From assembly GCF_900166965.1 (NCBI RefSeq), contig NZ_FUZI01000001.1:1302001-1366000 (forward strand): 64,000 nucleotides of DNA, in the 5' to 3' direction. Below the pieces are notes generated by a model, which was given only the letters and a program-made list of their open reading frames with translations, did not search any database and was not told where the DNA came from. This DNA comes from Photobacterium piscicola (GTDB lineage Bacteria > Pseudomonadota > Gammaproteobacteria > Enterobacterales > Vibrionaceae). Position 1 is the first letter of the stretch. Every line of letters starts with the position of its first letter. Positions 54,952 through 63,290 of the stretch are shown one piece after another. The translations under genes were made by a program, and so were the position numbers.

Positions 54952-55207
54952 GTTAACAATTGTTGACGTTGATAAGGAGTTTACGTATTTAAATGCAAAA
55001 TAATGTGACCAAACCACCATAGTTAACTTTTGTGACTTTAAGTTTTGATTTTTGAATTAAATTGGTGATAAAAGTCAACTTTTGTAAACTTTAATGATTA
55101 AAATTATTGCCTATAGTCTAAAAATAGCTTCTTATAGTTCACGAATTTAGATTTTAGAGTTGATATAGACTCTTCTTTACATCAAACTTAAGTCAACTTA
55201 AGTTAAC
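54952..55207. promoter_or_regulatory. Operator-like GTYAAC-N4-GTTRAC repeats in divergent promoter
   Basis: 16-bp near-palindromes at 54952-54967 (GTTAAC-AATT-GTTGAC), 55074-55089 (GTCAAC-TTTT-GTAAAC) and 55192-55207 (GTCAAC-TTAA-GTTAAC). A degenerate copy is at 55022-55036 (GTTAAC-TTTT-GTGAC). The last lies 11 bp before the regulator's start codon and the first 63 bp before the M24 start. They are likely binding sites of the DauR-like regulator, which would then control both arms and itself. Confidence 0.75.
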
Positions 55208-55218
55208 CAAAGTGCGTA

Positions 55219-55899
55219 ATGATGAATAAAAAAACAGCAAATTCACAAGTAACAATATTTAGTGAAAGAGACAAAGAAATTTTATGTTCTTATTTTCGAC
55301 TCGCCGATACGATTGCTGATTTTATTGGGCCTCATAGTGAGGTTGTTATTCATTCATTCGAACATATTGAAAAATCAGTCGTTAAAATTGTGAACGGTCA
55401 TCACACAGGAAGAAAACTGGGTTCGCCGTTAACAGATTTAGGATTGAGAATGCTCAGCGCATTTGAAAAAACAGGTGAAGTAACACCAAAAAGCTACTTT
55501 ACTCAAAGTAAAGATGGCGCTTTACTTAAATCAACAACATGCATGTTGATGGGAGAAAATGAAAAACCTATTGGTATGTTCTGTATCAATATGAACCTAT
55601 CTTTTCCTTTCCCTGAAATAATAAAAACACTTATGCCTGATATGAATCACCCCAATATTACTGTGAGTGAAAATTTCAGTGCGAGTGCTAATGATGTTAT
55701 TGATCATGCTTTAGAACACGCCATTATTGATGTTGAAAACGATACCTCTATAAATCTAAAAACAAAGAATAAAACGATAACGAAAATATTGTTTGAAAAT
55801 GGCATCTTTGAATTAAAAGAAGCAACAGCAATAGTTTCAGAACGATTAGGTATAACTCGACACGCTATTTATAAATATTTGCGTGAGTTTAAATCATAA
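55219..55899 (+). CDS. DauR/YheO-like transcriptional regulator (PAS_6 + HTH_22)
   Basis: A 226-residue regulator. Residues 18-130 form a YheO-like PAS domain (ADTIADFIGPHSEVVIHSFEHIEKSVVKIVNGHHTGRKLGSPLTDLGL and LLKSTTCMLMGENEKPIGMFCINMNL). Residues 165-226 form the C-terminal HTH_22 domain (KNKTITKILFENGIFELKEATAIVSERLGITRHAIYKYLREF). Pseudomonas DauR, of this family, represses D-arginine catabolism. Here it heads the ridA-ammonia-lyase genes and is divergent from the M24-racemase-EamA-M20 operon. Operator-like repeats fill the shared promoter. Confidence 0.85.
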   Translation: MMNKKTANSQVTIFSERDKEILCSYFRLADTIADFIGPHSEVVIHSFEHIEKSVVKIVNGHHTGRKLGSPLTDLGLRMLSAFEKTGEVTPKSYFTQSKDGALLKSTTCMLMGENEKPIGMFCINMNLSFPFPEIIKTLMPDMNHPNITVSENFSASANDVIDHALEHAIIDVENDTSINLKTKNKTITKILFENGIFELKEATAIVSERLGITRHAIYKYLREFKS

Positions 55900-55912
55900 A
55901 AAGAGATAAATA

Positions 55913-56299
55913 ATGAAAACTCAAATACACACAGATTCAGCGCCTGCAGCAATTGGTCCATATTCTCAAGCATTAGCATTTCAAAACATTGTGTTTACTT
56001 CAGGTCAATTACCTCTTGATCCTGCGACAATGACATTTGCAGAAGGTGGCATTAAAGCACAAGCTCACCAATCTCTAACGAATTTAAAAGCGATTTTAGA
56101 ACAATCAGGTGCATCAATGGATAGCGTATTAAAAACAACATGCTTCCTTTCTGATATGGAAAATTTTGCTGCATTCAATGAAGTCTATACTGAATTTTTT
56201 GGCACAGAAATGGCACCAGCTCGCTCATGTATCGAAGCTGCCCGATTACCTAAAGATGCTCTTGTTGAAGTAGAAGCAATTGCTTTTATTAATAAGTAA
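55913..56299 (+). CDS. ridA: RidA-family enamine/imine deaminase
   Basis: A 128-residue trimeric RidA protein. It has the family pattern APAAIGPYSQALAFQNIVFTSGQLPLDP at the N-terminus and MAPARSCIEAARLPKDALVEVEAIAF at the C-terminus, with the catalytic Arg in ARSC. RidA hydrolyses reactive 2-aminoacrylate made by PLP ammonia-lyases. The diaminopropionate ammonia-lyase two genes on produces exactly that intermediate, so this copy is probably dedicated to the pathway. It starts 13 bp after the regulator's stop. Confidence 0.93.
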   Translation: MKTQIHTDSAPAAIGPYSQALAFQNIVFTSGQLPLDPATMTFAEGGIKAQAHQSLTNLKAILEQSGASMDSVLKTTCFLSDMENFAAFNEVYTEFFGTEMAPARSCIEAARLPKDALVEVEAIAFINK

Positions 56300-56369
56300 G
56301 CATTTATAAAGGCAAATAGAACCCGCCATTTGCCTCTTTCTTCTACGTATTTATTATAAAGTGAACGCC

Positions 56370-57542
56370 ATGCTAAACGTATCAGCTAACCGACATTATA
56401 ACGGTAATAAAAGTGTTTTATTTACTCAGAAAATAGCTCAAGAAACACGTGCTTTTCATCAACAAATTGAAGGCTACAGTCCAACACCATTAGTTTCATT
56501 GCCTCACTTGGCTGCTTATCTTGGTGTTAAAGCGATCCTAATAAAAGATGAATCAAAACGCTTTGGTTTAAATGCTTTTAAAGTACTTGGTGGATCTTAT
56601 GCATTAGGTCGTGTTTTAGCTAAACATTTAAATATTAATATTAATGAAATTGATTTAAAAACAGTCGCTAATAAATTAAAACAGCCATTAGTATTTACAA
56701 CTGCAACAGCAGGAAATCATGGAACAGGAGTTGCTTGGGCCGCTAGGGAAATGGGGCAAAAAGCAGTTGTTTATATGCCAAAAGGCTCCCCCCAAGCAAG
56801 TGTTGAACGTATTCAAGGATTAGGTGCTGAATGCATCGTTACAGATGTTAATTACGACGATACAGTGCGTTTAGCCAATAAAACAGCTGAAGATAATGGT
56901 TGGATGCTGGTTCAAGATACTGCTTGGGATGGTTATGAACAAATTCCCACTTGGATTTCTCAAGGTTACATGACAATGGCAGATGAAGCGATTGATCAGG
57001 CGGAGAATGCTAACGAAGGCTTACCAACTCATGTCATGCTGCAAGCCGGTGTTGGTGCAATGGCGGGGGGAATATTAGGTTACTTAGTGGATCGTTTAGG
57101 CTCCGAAAATATAAAAACGATTATTGGTGAACCATCAGCCGCTGATTGCATTTACCGTTCAGGGAACAAGGGTGAAATGGTTAATGTAACAGGGGATCTA
57201 TCTTCTATTATGGCAGGTCTTGCTTGTGGCGAGCCCAATCCAATAACATGGCCAATTTTACGAGATAGTAGTCATACATTTATCTCAGCAGAAGACAGTA
57301 TTACTGCTTTAGGTATGCGTATTTTAGGTAACCCACTACAAGGTGATAACTGCATTGTTAGTGGTGAATCTGGCGCATTATCAATGGGTATTCTTTATCA
57401 ATTAATGACAACAGAATCAGGAAAAACTGAAGCTAAAAAAATGGGCTTAAATAAAGATGCTGTGGTTATGATCTTTAGCACTGAAGGTGACACCAATCCA
57501 ATCCGTTATCGCCGTATTGTTTGGGAAGGTTGTAATATCTAA
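56370..57542 (+). CDS. dpaL: 2,3-diaminopropionate ammonia-lyase (YgeX-like)
   Basis: A 390-residue PLP enzyme of the threonine-synthase/tryptophan-synthase-beta fold. The PLP-binding lysine lies in IKDESKRFGLNAFKVLGGSYA, followed by TATAGNHGTGVAWAAREMGQKAVVYMPKGS. These segments follow E. coli YgeX, which converts 2,3-diaminopropionate (both enantiomers) to pyruvate and two ammonia. The start is ATG 56370, preceded by AAGTGA; a GTG at 56361 is an alternative. It is last in the regulator-ridA-lyase operon and has a terminator shared with tpx. Confidence 0.88.
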   Translation: MLNVSANRHYNGNKSVLFTQKIAQETRAFHQQIEGYSPTPLVSLPHLAAYLGVKAILIKDESKRFGLNAFKVLGGSYALGRVLAKHLNININEIDLKTVANKLKQPLVFTTATAGNHGTGVAWAAREMGQKAVVYMPKGSPQASVERIQGLGAECIVTDVNYDDTVRLANKTAEDNGWMLVQDTAWDGYEQIPTWISQGYMTMADEAIDQAENANEGLPTHVMLQAGVGAMAGGILGYLVDRLGSENIKTIIGEPSAADCIYRSGNKGEMVNVTGDLSSIMAGLACGEPNPITWPILRDSSHTFISAEDSITALGMRILGNPLQGDNCIVSGESGALSMGILYQLMTTESGKTEAKKMGLNKDAVVMIFSTEGDTNPIRYRRIVWEGCNI

Positions 57543-57564
57543 TCAATAACATCAATAAATAAAA

Positions 57565-57592
57565 AACCCTCTAACCTATAAGCTAGAGGGAT
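57565..57592. terminator. Bidirectional terminator between dpaL and tpx
   Basis: Stem ACCCTCTA / TAGAGGGA-type (CCCTCTA / TAGAGGG) with a 10-nt loop. T-runs follow in plus sense (CTTTTTTT) and in minus sense (TTTTTT), as expected between converging genes. Confidence 0.88.
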
Positions 57593-57599
57593 TCTTTTT

Positions 57600-58097
57600 T
57601 TAGCGTAAAGCCATCATTGCTGCTTCATAATTAGGTTCATGTTTAATCTCAGCAACGCGTTCACTGTAAGTCACTTGACCATCTTCATTTAAAATAATCA
57701 CAGCACGCGCAGCTAAACCTTTTAATGGCCCTTCATTAATATTTACACCGTATGCTTGGGTAAACTGAGGCTCACGGAAAAATGACGCTGTTTTAACATT
57801 TTCAAGCCCTTCTGCAGCACAGAAACGACTTGCAGCAAATGGAAGATCGGCTGAAATACAAACTACAACCGTATTATCAACATCCGCCGCCATTTTATTA
57901 AACGCGCGTACACTCATCGCACAAATAGGCGTATCAACACTTGGGAATATATTTAAAACAACCTTCTTTCCTTTAAGTGAACTCAGTGTCAAATCACCAA
58001 GATCTGCACCACAAAGTGTAAACTCTGGTGCGGGTTGTCCTGCTTGTGGGAATTGACCTAATACTGATAATTTTTTGCCTTCAACAGTTACTGACAT
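57600..58097 (-). CDS. tpx: Thiol peroxidase Tpx
   Basis: A 165-residue atypical 2-Cys peroxiredoxin that reduces lipid and hydrogen peroxides with thioredoxin. The peroxidatic Cys59 lies in FPSVDTPICAMSVR and the resolving Cys93 in SRFCAAEGLEN, the Tpx spacing (61 and 95 in E. coli). The start is set at ATG 58097, with AAAGGTGA upstream; an in-frame GTG three codons earlier overlaps that site. It is a single gene, divergent from the nickel/cobalt transporter. Confidence 0.95.
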   Translation of the reverse strand: MSVTVEGKKLSVLGQFPQAGQPAPEFTLCGADLGDLTLSSLKGKKVVLNIFPSVDTPICAMSVRAFNKMAADVDNTVVVCISADLPFAASRFCAAEGLENVKTASFFREPQFTQAYGVNINEGPLKGLAARAVIILNEDGQVTYSERVAEIKHEPNYEAAMMALR

Positions 58098-58477
58098 AAC
58101 ATTCACCTTTTTATTCTTTTAAATTATTTTTGTATTTAAAGAGCCAAAATATACTGTGCTACTTTTATCGATATAACAACCATTAAAAATTAAATACATA
58201 CGTCAAAGGGATGTTTATAATGACGGATAACGTATAACCCACAAATAAAAAGTGGCTTTATTGTTAATAACAAAAAGATAACTCAATGATAAAAAACAAG
58301 AAAATATTATAAATTCAATACATGGACAAAGATAACTATCAAAAGTAAAGAGAATGATAACTATTATTAAAACAGAAATATTATATTTAGTTTACGCTGT
58401 TAATAAACATTAATTTTCACTCATCCTCTTAGCGTAACGTTCTAAACATAATCAATAAAGACTAGAGACTAAATATA
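58098..58477. other. Divergent promoter region tpx / Ni-Co transporter
   Basis: AT-rich, no gene. TGATAACTATTATTA at 58355-58369 matches the Fur 7-1-7 pattern TGATAAT-N-ATTATCA at 12 of 14 positions and is a weak Fur-box candidate. No NikR operator (GTATGA-N16-TCATAC) is visible. Confidence 0.35.
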
Positions 58478-59500
58478 ATGAAAATCAGCGATAATACGAA
58501 AAAAAACGCGATATGGCTGGTATCTAGCCTTATTTTGATCAATATAATAGTGTGGGTAATTGCTGTACTTGCCTTCTATCAACACCCTGCAATGCTTGGT
58601 ATGTCGCTATTAGCATGGTCCTTAGGTTTACGCCATGCTGTAGATGCTGATCATATCGCAGCAATTGATACCACCACTCGAAAAATGATGGAACAAGGTA
58701 AAAAACCCATCACCATTGGTACTTTTTTCTCGCTAGGCCATTCAACTATTGTAATGCTAGCCGCGGCAGCCATTGCGTTAACCGTTGGTACATTTAAGTC
58801 AAAAATCCCTTTTATCAGCGATATTGGCGGCATTATAGGTACTAGCGTTTCTATTTTATTTTTATTAATTATGGCCTATATCAACCTTAGAATTTTTCTT
58901 TCAGTCTATAAAAAATTCAATGCTTATAAACAAGGTATTCGCCCAACAGATGCGGATTTAAATATTCAATTAACCGGTCCATTAAATAAACTTTTCCATT
59001 TTTCATTCAAATTTATCAATAAAAGCTGGCACATGTATTTTATCGGTTTTCTGTTTGGCTTAGGCTTTGATACCGCTACTGAAATCACCTTATTAGCACT
59101 ATCAGCAACCAATGCCTCTCAAGGAATGAATATCTGGTTAATTATGATCTTCCCGGTCTTATTTACTGTCGGCATGTCGTTAATTGATACTCTTGATAAC
59201 CTAGTAATGCTTGGCGCCTATGGCTGGGCATTCTCAAAACCATCACGTAAGCTTTACTACAACATGACCATTACAGGTATTTCTGTGATCGTGGCGTTGA
59301 TCATTGGTGGCTTAGAAGCATTAAGCGCCATTGCATCAAGTTTAAAATTAAGCGGCTCGTTTTGGGATGGCATTAATACCATGACCGATCATTTTGGTAT
59401 CGTCGGTATTGGAGTCATTGCGATATTTATTGGCTGTTGGATACTGTCTATTATTAATTATAAGCTACACAGTTACGATAAACTTGATCAACCAATTTAA
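58478..59500 (+). CDS. NiCoT-family nickel/cobalt permease (HoxN/NixA-like)
   Basis: A 340-residue membrane protein with eight predicted segments. It has the NiCoT metal signature LGLRHAVDADHIAAID in segment II, and the further family motifs SLGHSTIVM, LGFDTATEI and GMSLIDTLDNLVMLGAYGWAF. Such carriers bring in Ni2+ and/or Co2+ with high affinity for urease, hydrogenase or cobalamin enzymes. Which metal is preferred cannot be read here. It is a single gene followed by a hairpin. Confidence 0.92.
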   Translation: MKISDNTKKNAIWLVSSLILINIIVWVIAVLAFYQHPAMLGMSLLAWSLGLRHAVDADHIAAIDTTTRKMMEQGKKPITIGTFFSLGHSTIVMLAAAAIALTVGTFKSKIPFISDIGGIIGTSVSILFLLIMAYINLRIFLSVYKKFNAYKQGIRPTDADLNIQLTGPLNKLFHFSFKFINKSWHMYFIGFLFGLGFDTATEITLLALSATNASQGMNIWLIMIFPVLFTVGMSLIDTLDNLVMLGAYGWAFSKPSRKLYYNMTITGISVIVALIIGGLEALSAIASSLKLSGSFWDGINTMTDHFGIVGIGVIAIFIGCWILSIINYKLHSYDKLDQPI

Positions 59501-59515
59501 CCGATTAAATTAAAA

Positions 59516-59546
59516 ATAAGAGGCCGTATTCTCCGTGGCCTCTTAT
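59516..59546 (+). terminator. Hairpin after the Ni/Co transporter gene
   Basis: 10-bp stem ATAAGAGGCC / GGCCTCTTAT with an 11-nt loop, 15 bp after the stop. The U-tract is weak. Confidence 0.6.
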
Positions 59547-59682
59547 CTATACCTAACAATAGAATTTCTCTCAACTTAGATATTTCCATTTAAAAGTACG
59601 ACTTCACTATCATAACCCAAAACAATTCGATTCATTAACTCCTATAAAAACAATATATTAGATAAAAAAATAATAATCCACA

Positions 59683-59697
59683 TGATAATAATTATCA
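59683..59697. promoter_or_regulatory. Perfect Fur box
   Basis: TGATAATAATTATCA is an exact match to the 7-1-7 Fur consensus TGATAAT-N-ATTATCA. It lies 69 bp before the DUF1971 start codon, so the DUF1971-kinase operon is probably iron-repressed. Confidence 0.88.
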
Positions 59698-59765
59698 TTT
59701 AACTTGAAACTCATCACTAAAGATGTATTATTAATACATCTTTTAGACGTTAACGGAGTGTACCT

Positions 59766-60104
59766 ATGAGCCATTTAAGAATACCTAAAAATTGGACAAT
59801 TCAACGGTCAACAGCATTTTTTACAAAGGAAAATGTACCGCCAGTACTCTTGTCGCATCACAACACAGCGAAAGATGTCTTTGGTCAGCTATGCGTCATG
59901 GAAGGGCAAGTGGTTTATTATGGCTTTGCTAATAGCACCGCAACAGAACCAGAAGTGCGTGTAGAAATAAATGCAGGTCAATTTGCCACAAGTCCACCTC
60001 AATATTGGCACCGTATTGAATTATCGGATGATGCTCAATTTAATATTAATTTTTGGTCTGATGCAGATAAGAAAAGCGAAGTCTTATTTTCAGGTAAAAA
60101 ATAG
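59766..60104 (+). CDS. DUF1971 small cupin (TehB N-terminal-like)
   Basis: A 112-residue single-domain beta protein of the DUF1971 family, also found at the N-terminus of some TehB tellurite-resistance methyltransferases. Typical stretches are VPPVLLSHHNTAKDVFGQLCVMEGQVVYYGF and GQFATSPPQYWHRIEL. The biochemical role is not established; these domains have a cupin-like shape. It lies 12 bp before the deoxynucleoside kinase gene and under a perfect Fur box. Confidence 0.8.
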   Translation: MSHLRIPKNWTIQRSTAFFTKENVPPVLLSHHNTAKDVFGQLCVMEGQVVYYGFANSTATEPEVRVEINAGQFATSPPQYWHRIELSDDAQFNINFWSDADKKSEVLFSGKK

Positions 60105-60116
60105 AGAAATAAGTAT

Positions 60117-60749
60117 ATGCAGAAAGCTCTCATTATATGTATTGAAGGCAATATTGGCTCAGGTAAATCGACTTTATTACCTAAACTCGCAGCAATGCTA
60201 CAAGCCGTCACTATTTTAGAGCCCGTAGATACAGATCCAGAATTTCAACGATTACTAGGATTATTTAGCTGTGATCCATCAAATGTTAATGCTCGCAATA
60301 ACTTTCAGTATTACATAACAACGCAACGATCTAATTTATTAAAAAACTTAAATCCTAATAAGCGTTATGTTATCGAACGATCTTTATTAAGTGATCTCGT
60401 ATTTACTCATGCTTGCATGTCAAACTACGAAAATACCGTTGAAGATGCCGCCAAACATATGGATTGCTATAAACATTTAATTGCTAAAATCCACGACTAC
60501 CCAACAATCGATTATTGTATTTATTTAAAAACCAAACCTGAAATTGCTTATCAAAGGATGCGAAAAAGAGCTCGCCCTGAAGAAATGACCTTATCATTAC
60601 GTTATTTGACTGATCTGAGTGCATTTCATGACGCCGTATTACCTCAAGCTTGTCATAAAATGGGAACGACATTAATCGAAGTTGATTGGGATAATCCAAA
60701 TGCGATGGATTTACTAAGAGTTAAATTATCTGGCTTGAATTTAGAATAA
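60117..60749 (+). CDS. Deoxynucleoside kinase (dNK family)
   Basis: A 210-residue P-loop kinase resembling the eukaryotic/viral dCK-dGK-dNK group and the bacterial Dgk/Dak enzymes. Walker A is EGNIGSGKST (residues 10-19), the substrate Glu lies in EPV (35-37), the ERS motif at 87-89, and the LID arginines in RMRKRARPEE. It phosphorylates deoxynucleosides for salvage. In gammaproteobacteria salvage mostly relies on Tdk, so this type is unusual there. It is co-transcribed with the Fur-boxed DUF1971 gene, which suggests use when iron-dependent ribonucleotide reductase is limited. Confidence 0.87.
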   Translation: MQKALIICIEGNIGSGKSTLLPKLAAMLQAVTILEPVDTDPEFQRLLGLFSCDPSNVNARNNFQYYITTQRSNLLKNLNPNKRYVIERSLLSDLVFTHACMSNYENTVEDAAKHMDCYKHLIAKIHDYPTIDYCIYLKTKPEIAYQRMRKRARPEEMTLSLRYLTDLSAFHDAVLPQACHKMGTTLIEVDWDNPNAMDLLRVKLSGLNLE

Positions 60750-61199
60750 TTATATTATGAAGATTAAGTAATATAAAATTAAGAAATACATCTATTATTA
60801 TCCTTCTCCCGATTTCATGTAATAACTATTATATGAAATCGGAGCTACTGCCTTTAACCTCAATTCACCGTGTAAAATTCAAAAATATACCCACCAGAAA
60901 AATCACTATAAAAGCAGAAATTTAATTTACCTTCATGATTAGTCACCTCACATGATCATTAGAATATAAAAATAACCAGAAGCTCACTTCATACTTAAAA
61001 AATTATTAACGCTTATTGGGATTTTATCTATATTCCAACAAACTACCGACCATATCCTTTTACCACGTCAATCATTACAAAATGGTAATAATCTTTTTCA
61101 TTTTGACGTTATTGTTTTGTTTTTGGTAATTGTTAATATACCCCCATCAAAACGCAAACAGCGTTGACAAACAATTATAAATATAAGGTTATACGACTC
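60750..61199. other. Intergenic region after the kinase gene
   Basis: 450 bp with no gene. A hairpin at 60809-60842 (CCGATTTCAT / ATGAAATCGG) without a U-tract may end the kinase transcript. CAGCGTTGACAAACAATTATAAATATAAGG near 61160-61187 probably includes promoter elements (TTGACA -35) of the next gene. Confidence 0.4.
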
Positions 61200-61442
61200 A
61201 TGAAAACAGTTATTAAAGCAATTATCGCTACCGCTATTATCGCTACTTCTTACACTGCATCTGCACGTGATGGCGCATTCACAGGTAATGTTAGTTTCAA
61301 CAACAAAGCTAATAACACTGTGATTGCAAGACATTACGCGGTAAATGGTACTACTGACAAATCACATTCAGGTATTGTCATCACAAATAAAAACACTCAG
61401 ATGACGTTTGCAGAAAAACTACTCTCCGCAGCGGATAAGTAA
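61200..61442 (+). CDS. Small exported protein of unknown function
   Basis: 80 residues with a clear signal peptide (KTVIKAIIATAIIATSYTASA, cleavage near residue 22). The mature chain is about 58 polar residues (RDGAFTGNVSFNNKANNTVIARHYAVNG ... AEKLLSAADK) without cysteines. I do not recognise it. The ATG at 61200 follows ATAAGG; upstream in-frame ATG codons would spoil the signal peptide. It precedes the alcohol dehydrogenase gene by 253 bp; a link is unproven. Confidence 0.65.
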   Translation: MKTVIKAIIATAIIATSYTASARDGAFTGNVSFNNKANNTVIARHYAVNGTTDKSHSGIVITNKNTQMTFAEKLLSAADK

Positions 61443-61695
61443 TAGTTTTGCAGTAGGTAATTACACTTAACGTACAATTTCATTATTACTTATAAGTAAA
61501 AGTGTTTTGGTTTTATATTTATTGTTACCAAAATAGCAAGGTGTAAAATAATCATATCGACACCAATCATAACCACTAAGTTCGATATGGCATATTACAT
61601 CATCAGTCGTTTATAACATGACATCAAATAAATTCAGACTTATGGCTATCGCGGTAAGTCATTATAAATTAATCAATAATTATCGGAGCTTTACT

Positions 61696-62847
61696 ATGAG
61701 CAATGTATTTTACATGCCACCTGTCACCTTAATGGGTCCTAATGCAATTCAATCTCTAGGTGCTGAATTAGCGTCAAAAGAATTGAAAAAAGCACTTATC
61801 GTTACTGATAGTGTGTTAGTTGAAGTGGGTCTGGTTAGTAAGCTAACAGATGAGCTAACAGCACATAACCTTGATTACGTTATCTATGATGGTGTGCAGC
61901 CTAATCCAACAGAGAAAAATATCGAAGATGGTCTTGCCCTATTGGCTGAAAGCAAAGCAGACTTCGTGATTTCATTTGGTGGTGGTTCATCACACGATAC
62001 AGCAAAAGGTATTGCGCTAGTTGCAGCTAACGGGGGTCATATTCGTGATTACTCTAAAGGTGTTCACTTATCGAAAAAACCACAACTGCCATTGGTAACA
62101 GTGAATACAACAGCGGGTACGGCATCAGAAATGACAGTATTTGCGATCATCACTAACCAACAAGATCAAACTAAATACCCAGTAGTTGATAAGCACTTCA
62201 CCCCTATTATTGCCGTTAACGATTCAGAACTAATGGTCGCAATGCCTAAGTTCCTAACCGCAACCACAGGTATGGACGCATTAACTCACGCTGTTGAAGC
62301 CTATGTTTCAACCGCTGCAACACCAATCACGGATGCATCAGCCATCAAAGCGATTGAGTTGATTGTTAATAACTTAGAAGCAGTAGTAAGTAACGGTCAA
62401 GACCGTGCAGCTCGTGATGCAATGCAGTACGGTGAGTACTTAGCGGGAATGGCATTCTCAAATGCTTCTCTCGGTTACGTGCACTCAATGGCGCACCAAT
62501 TAGGTGGTGTTTACGACCTGTCACACGGCCTATGTAACGCTATTCTACTTGCTGAAGTGTCACGCTTTAATGCCAAACAAGTACCTGAGCGTTTTGTTGA
62601 TATCGCCAAAGCAATGGGGATTGATACGGCAACGATGACACAAGAGCAAGCAGTTAACGCAGTCCTTGAAGCAATTGATGGTTTATCAGCAGCAGTTGGT
62701 ACTAAACAACGTTTAGCAGATCTTGGGGTTACAGAAGATAAGCTCGCATTTATGGCGCAAAACGCCCTAAACGATGCATGTTCTTTAACTAACCCACGTA
62801 AAGCTAGCCTAGAAGAAATCGTTAATATATTTAAAGCACGGATGTAA
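61696..62847 (+). CDS. yiaY: Iron-containing alcohol dehydrogenase (YiaY/AdhB-like)
   Basis: A 383-residue group III alcohol dehydrogenase, the same length as E. coli YiaY. Landmarks: FGGGSSHDTAKGIALVAANGG for NAD binding, NTTAGTASEMT, TTGMDALTHAVEAYVS with iron-binding Asp/His nearby, and GYVHSMAHQLGGVYDLSHGLCNAILL with the remaining histidines. It interconverts alcohols and aldehydes, probably ethanol/acetaldehyde. ATG 61696 is chosen because GGAG lies 8 nt upstream and it matches relatives; the frame opens 26 codons earlier. A terminator follows. Confidence 0.92.
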   Translation: MSNVFYMPPVTLMGPNAIQSLGAELASKELKKALIVTDSVLVEVGLVSKLTDELTAHNLDYVIYDGVQPNPTEKNIEDGLALLAESKADFVISFGGGSSHDTAKGIALVAANGGHIRDYSKGVHLSKKPQLPLVTVNTTAGTASEMTVFAIITNQQDQTKYPVVDKHFTPIIAVNDSELMVAMPKFLTATTGMDALTHAVEAYVSTAATPITDASAIKAIELIVNNLEAVVSNGQDRAARDAMQYGEYLAGMAFSNASLGYVHSMAHQLGGVYDLSHGLCNAILLAEVSRFNAKQVPERFVDIAKAMGIDTATMTQEQAVNAVLEAIDGLSAAVGTKQRLADLGVTEDKLAFMAQNALNDACSLTNPRKASLEEIVNIFKARM

Positions 62848-62884
62848 TTATTCTGACTATCAATAATTACAGACTTTAACAAAC

Positions 62885-62917
62885 AAAAGACTACTGATTT
62901 ATGATTAGTGGTCTTTT
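62885..62917 (+). terminator. Terminator of the alcohol dehydrogenase gene
   Basis: Stem AAAAGACTACT / AGTGGTCTTTT (one mismatch) with an 11-nt loop, continuing into TTTTTATATT. Confidence 0.8.
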
Positions 62918-63290
62918 TATATTATTAATTTTCTTAAATGATTATTTTTCCAAGCTAAGACCTTACATATTGTTATCCTTTATAAATTAGAAGTATATTT
63001 CCCTCACATACACGCCAAAAAAATAACACCAACCAGAAACATACAAATATTAAATATATTATTTTTTAAAAGTAATATATTTAATATTTCATTTCAAATC
63101 GCCAGCCATCATTTTTAATAAAATTGAAAACAAACATTTAATTAATAGTAAACAAATAACCATACCAACACTTACAAATAAATTGTAACATTATTATATC
63201 TATAATAAAGAAAGGTAAAAAAACAATTACAAACTATAAACACCCAATTCCATATAGCTATGTTTTATATTTTATAAGGACATTTACACA
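62918..63290. other. Intergenic region, no gene
   Basis: Very AT-rich, with runs such as ATATTTAATATATTATTTTTTAAAAG. No frame, RNA or regulatory motif that I can support. Confidence 0.35.
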
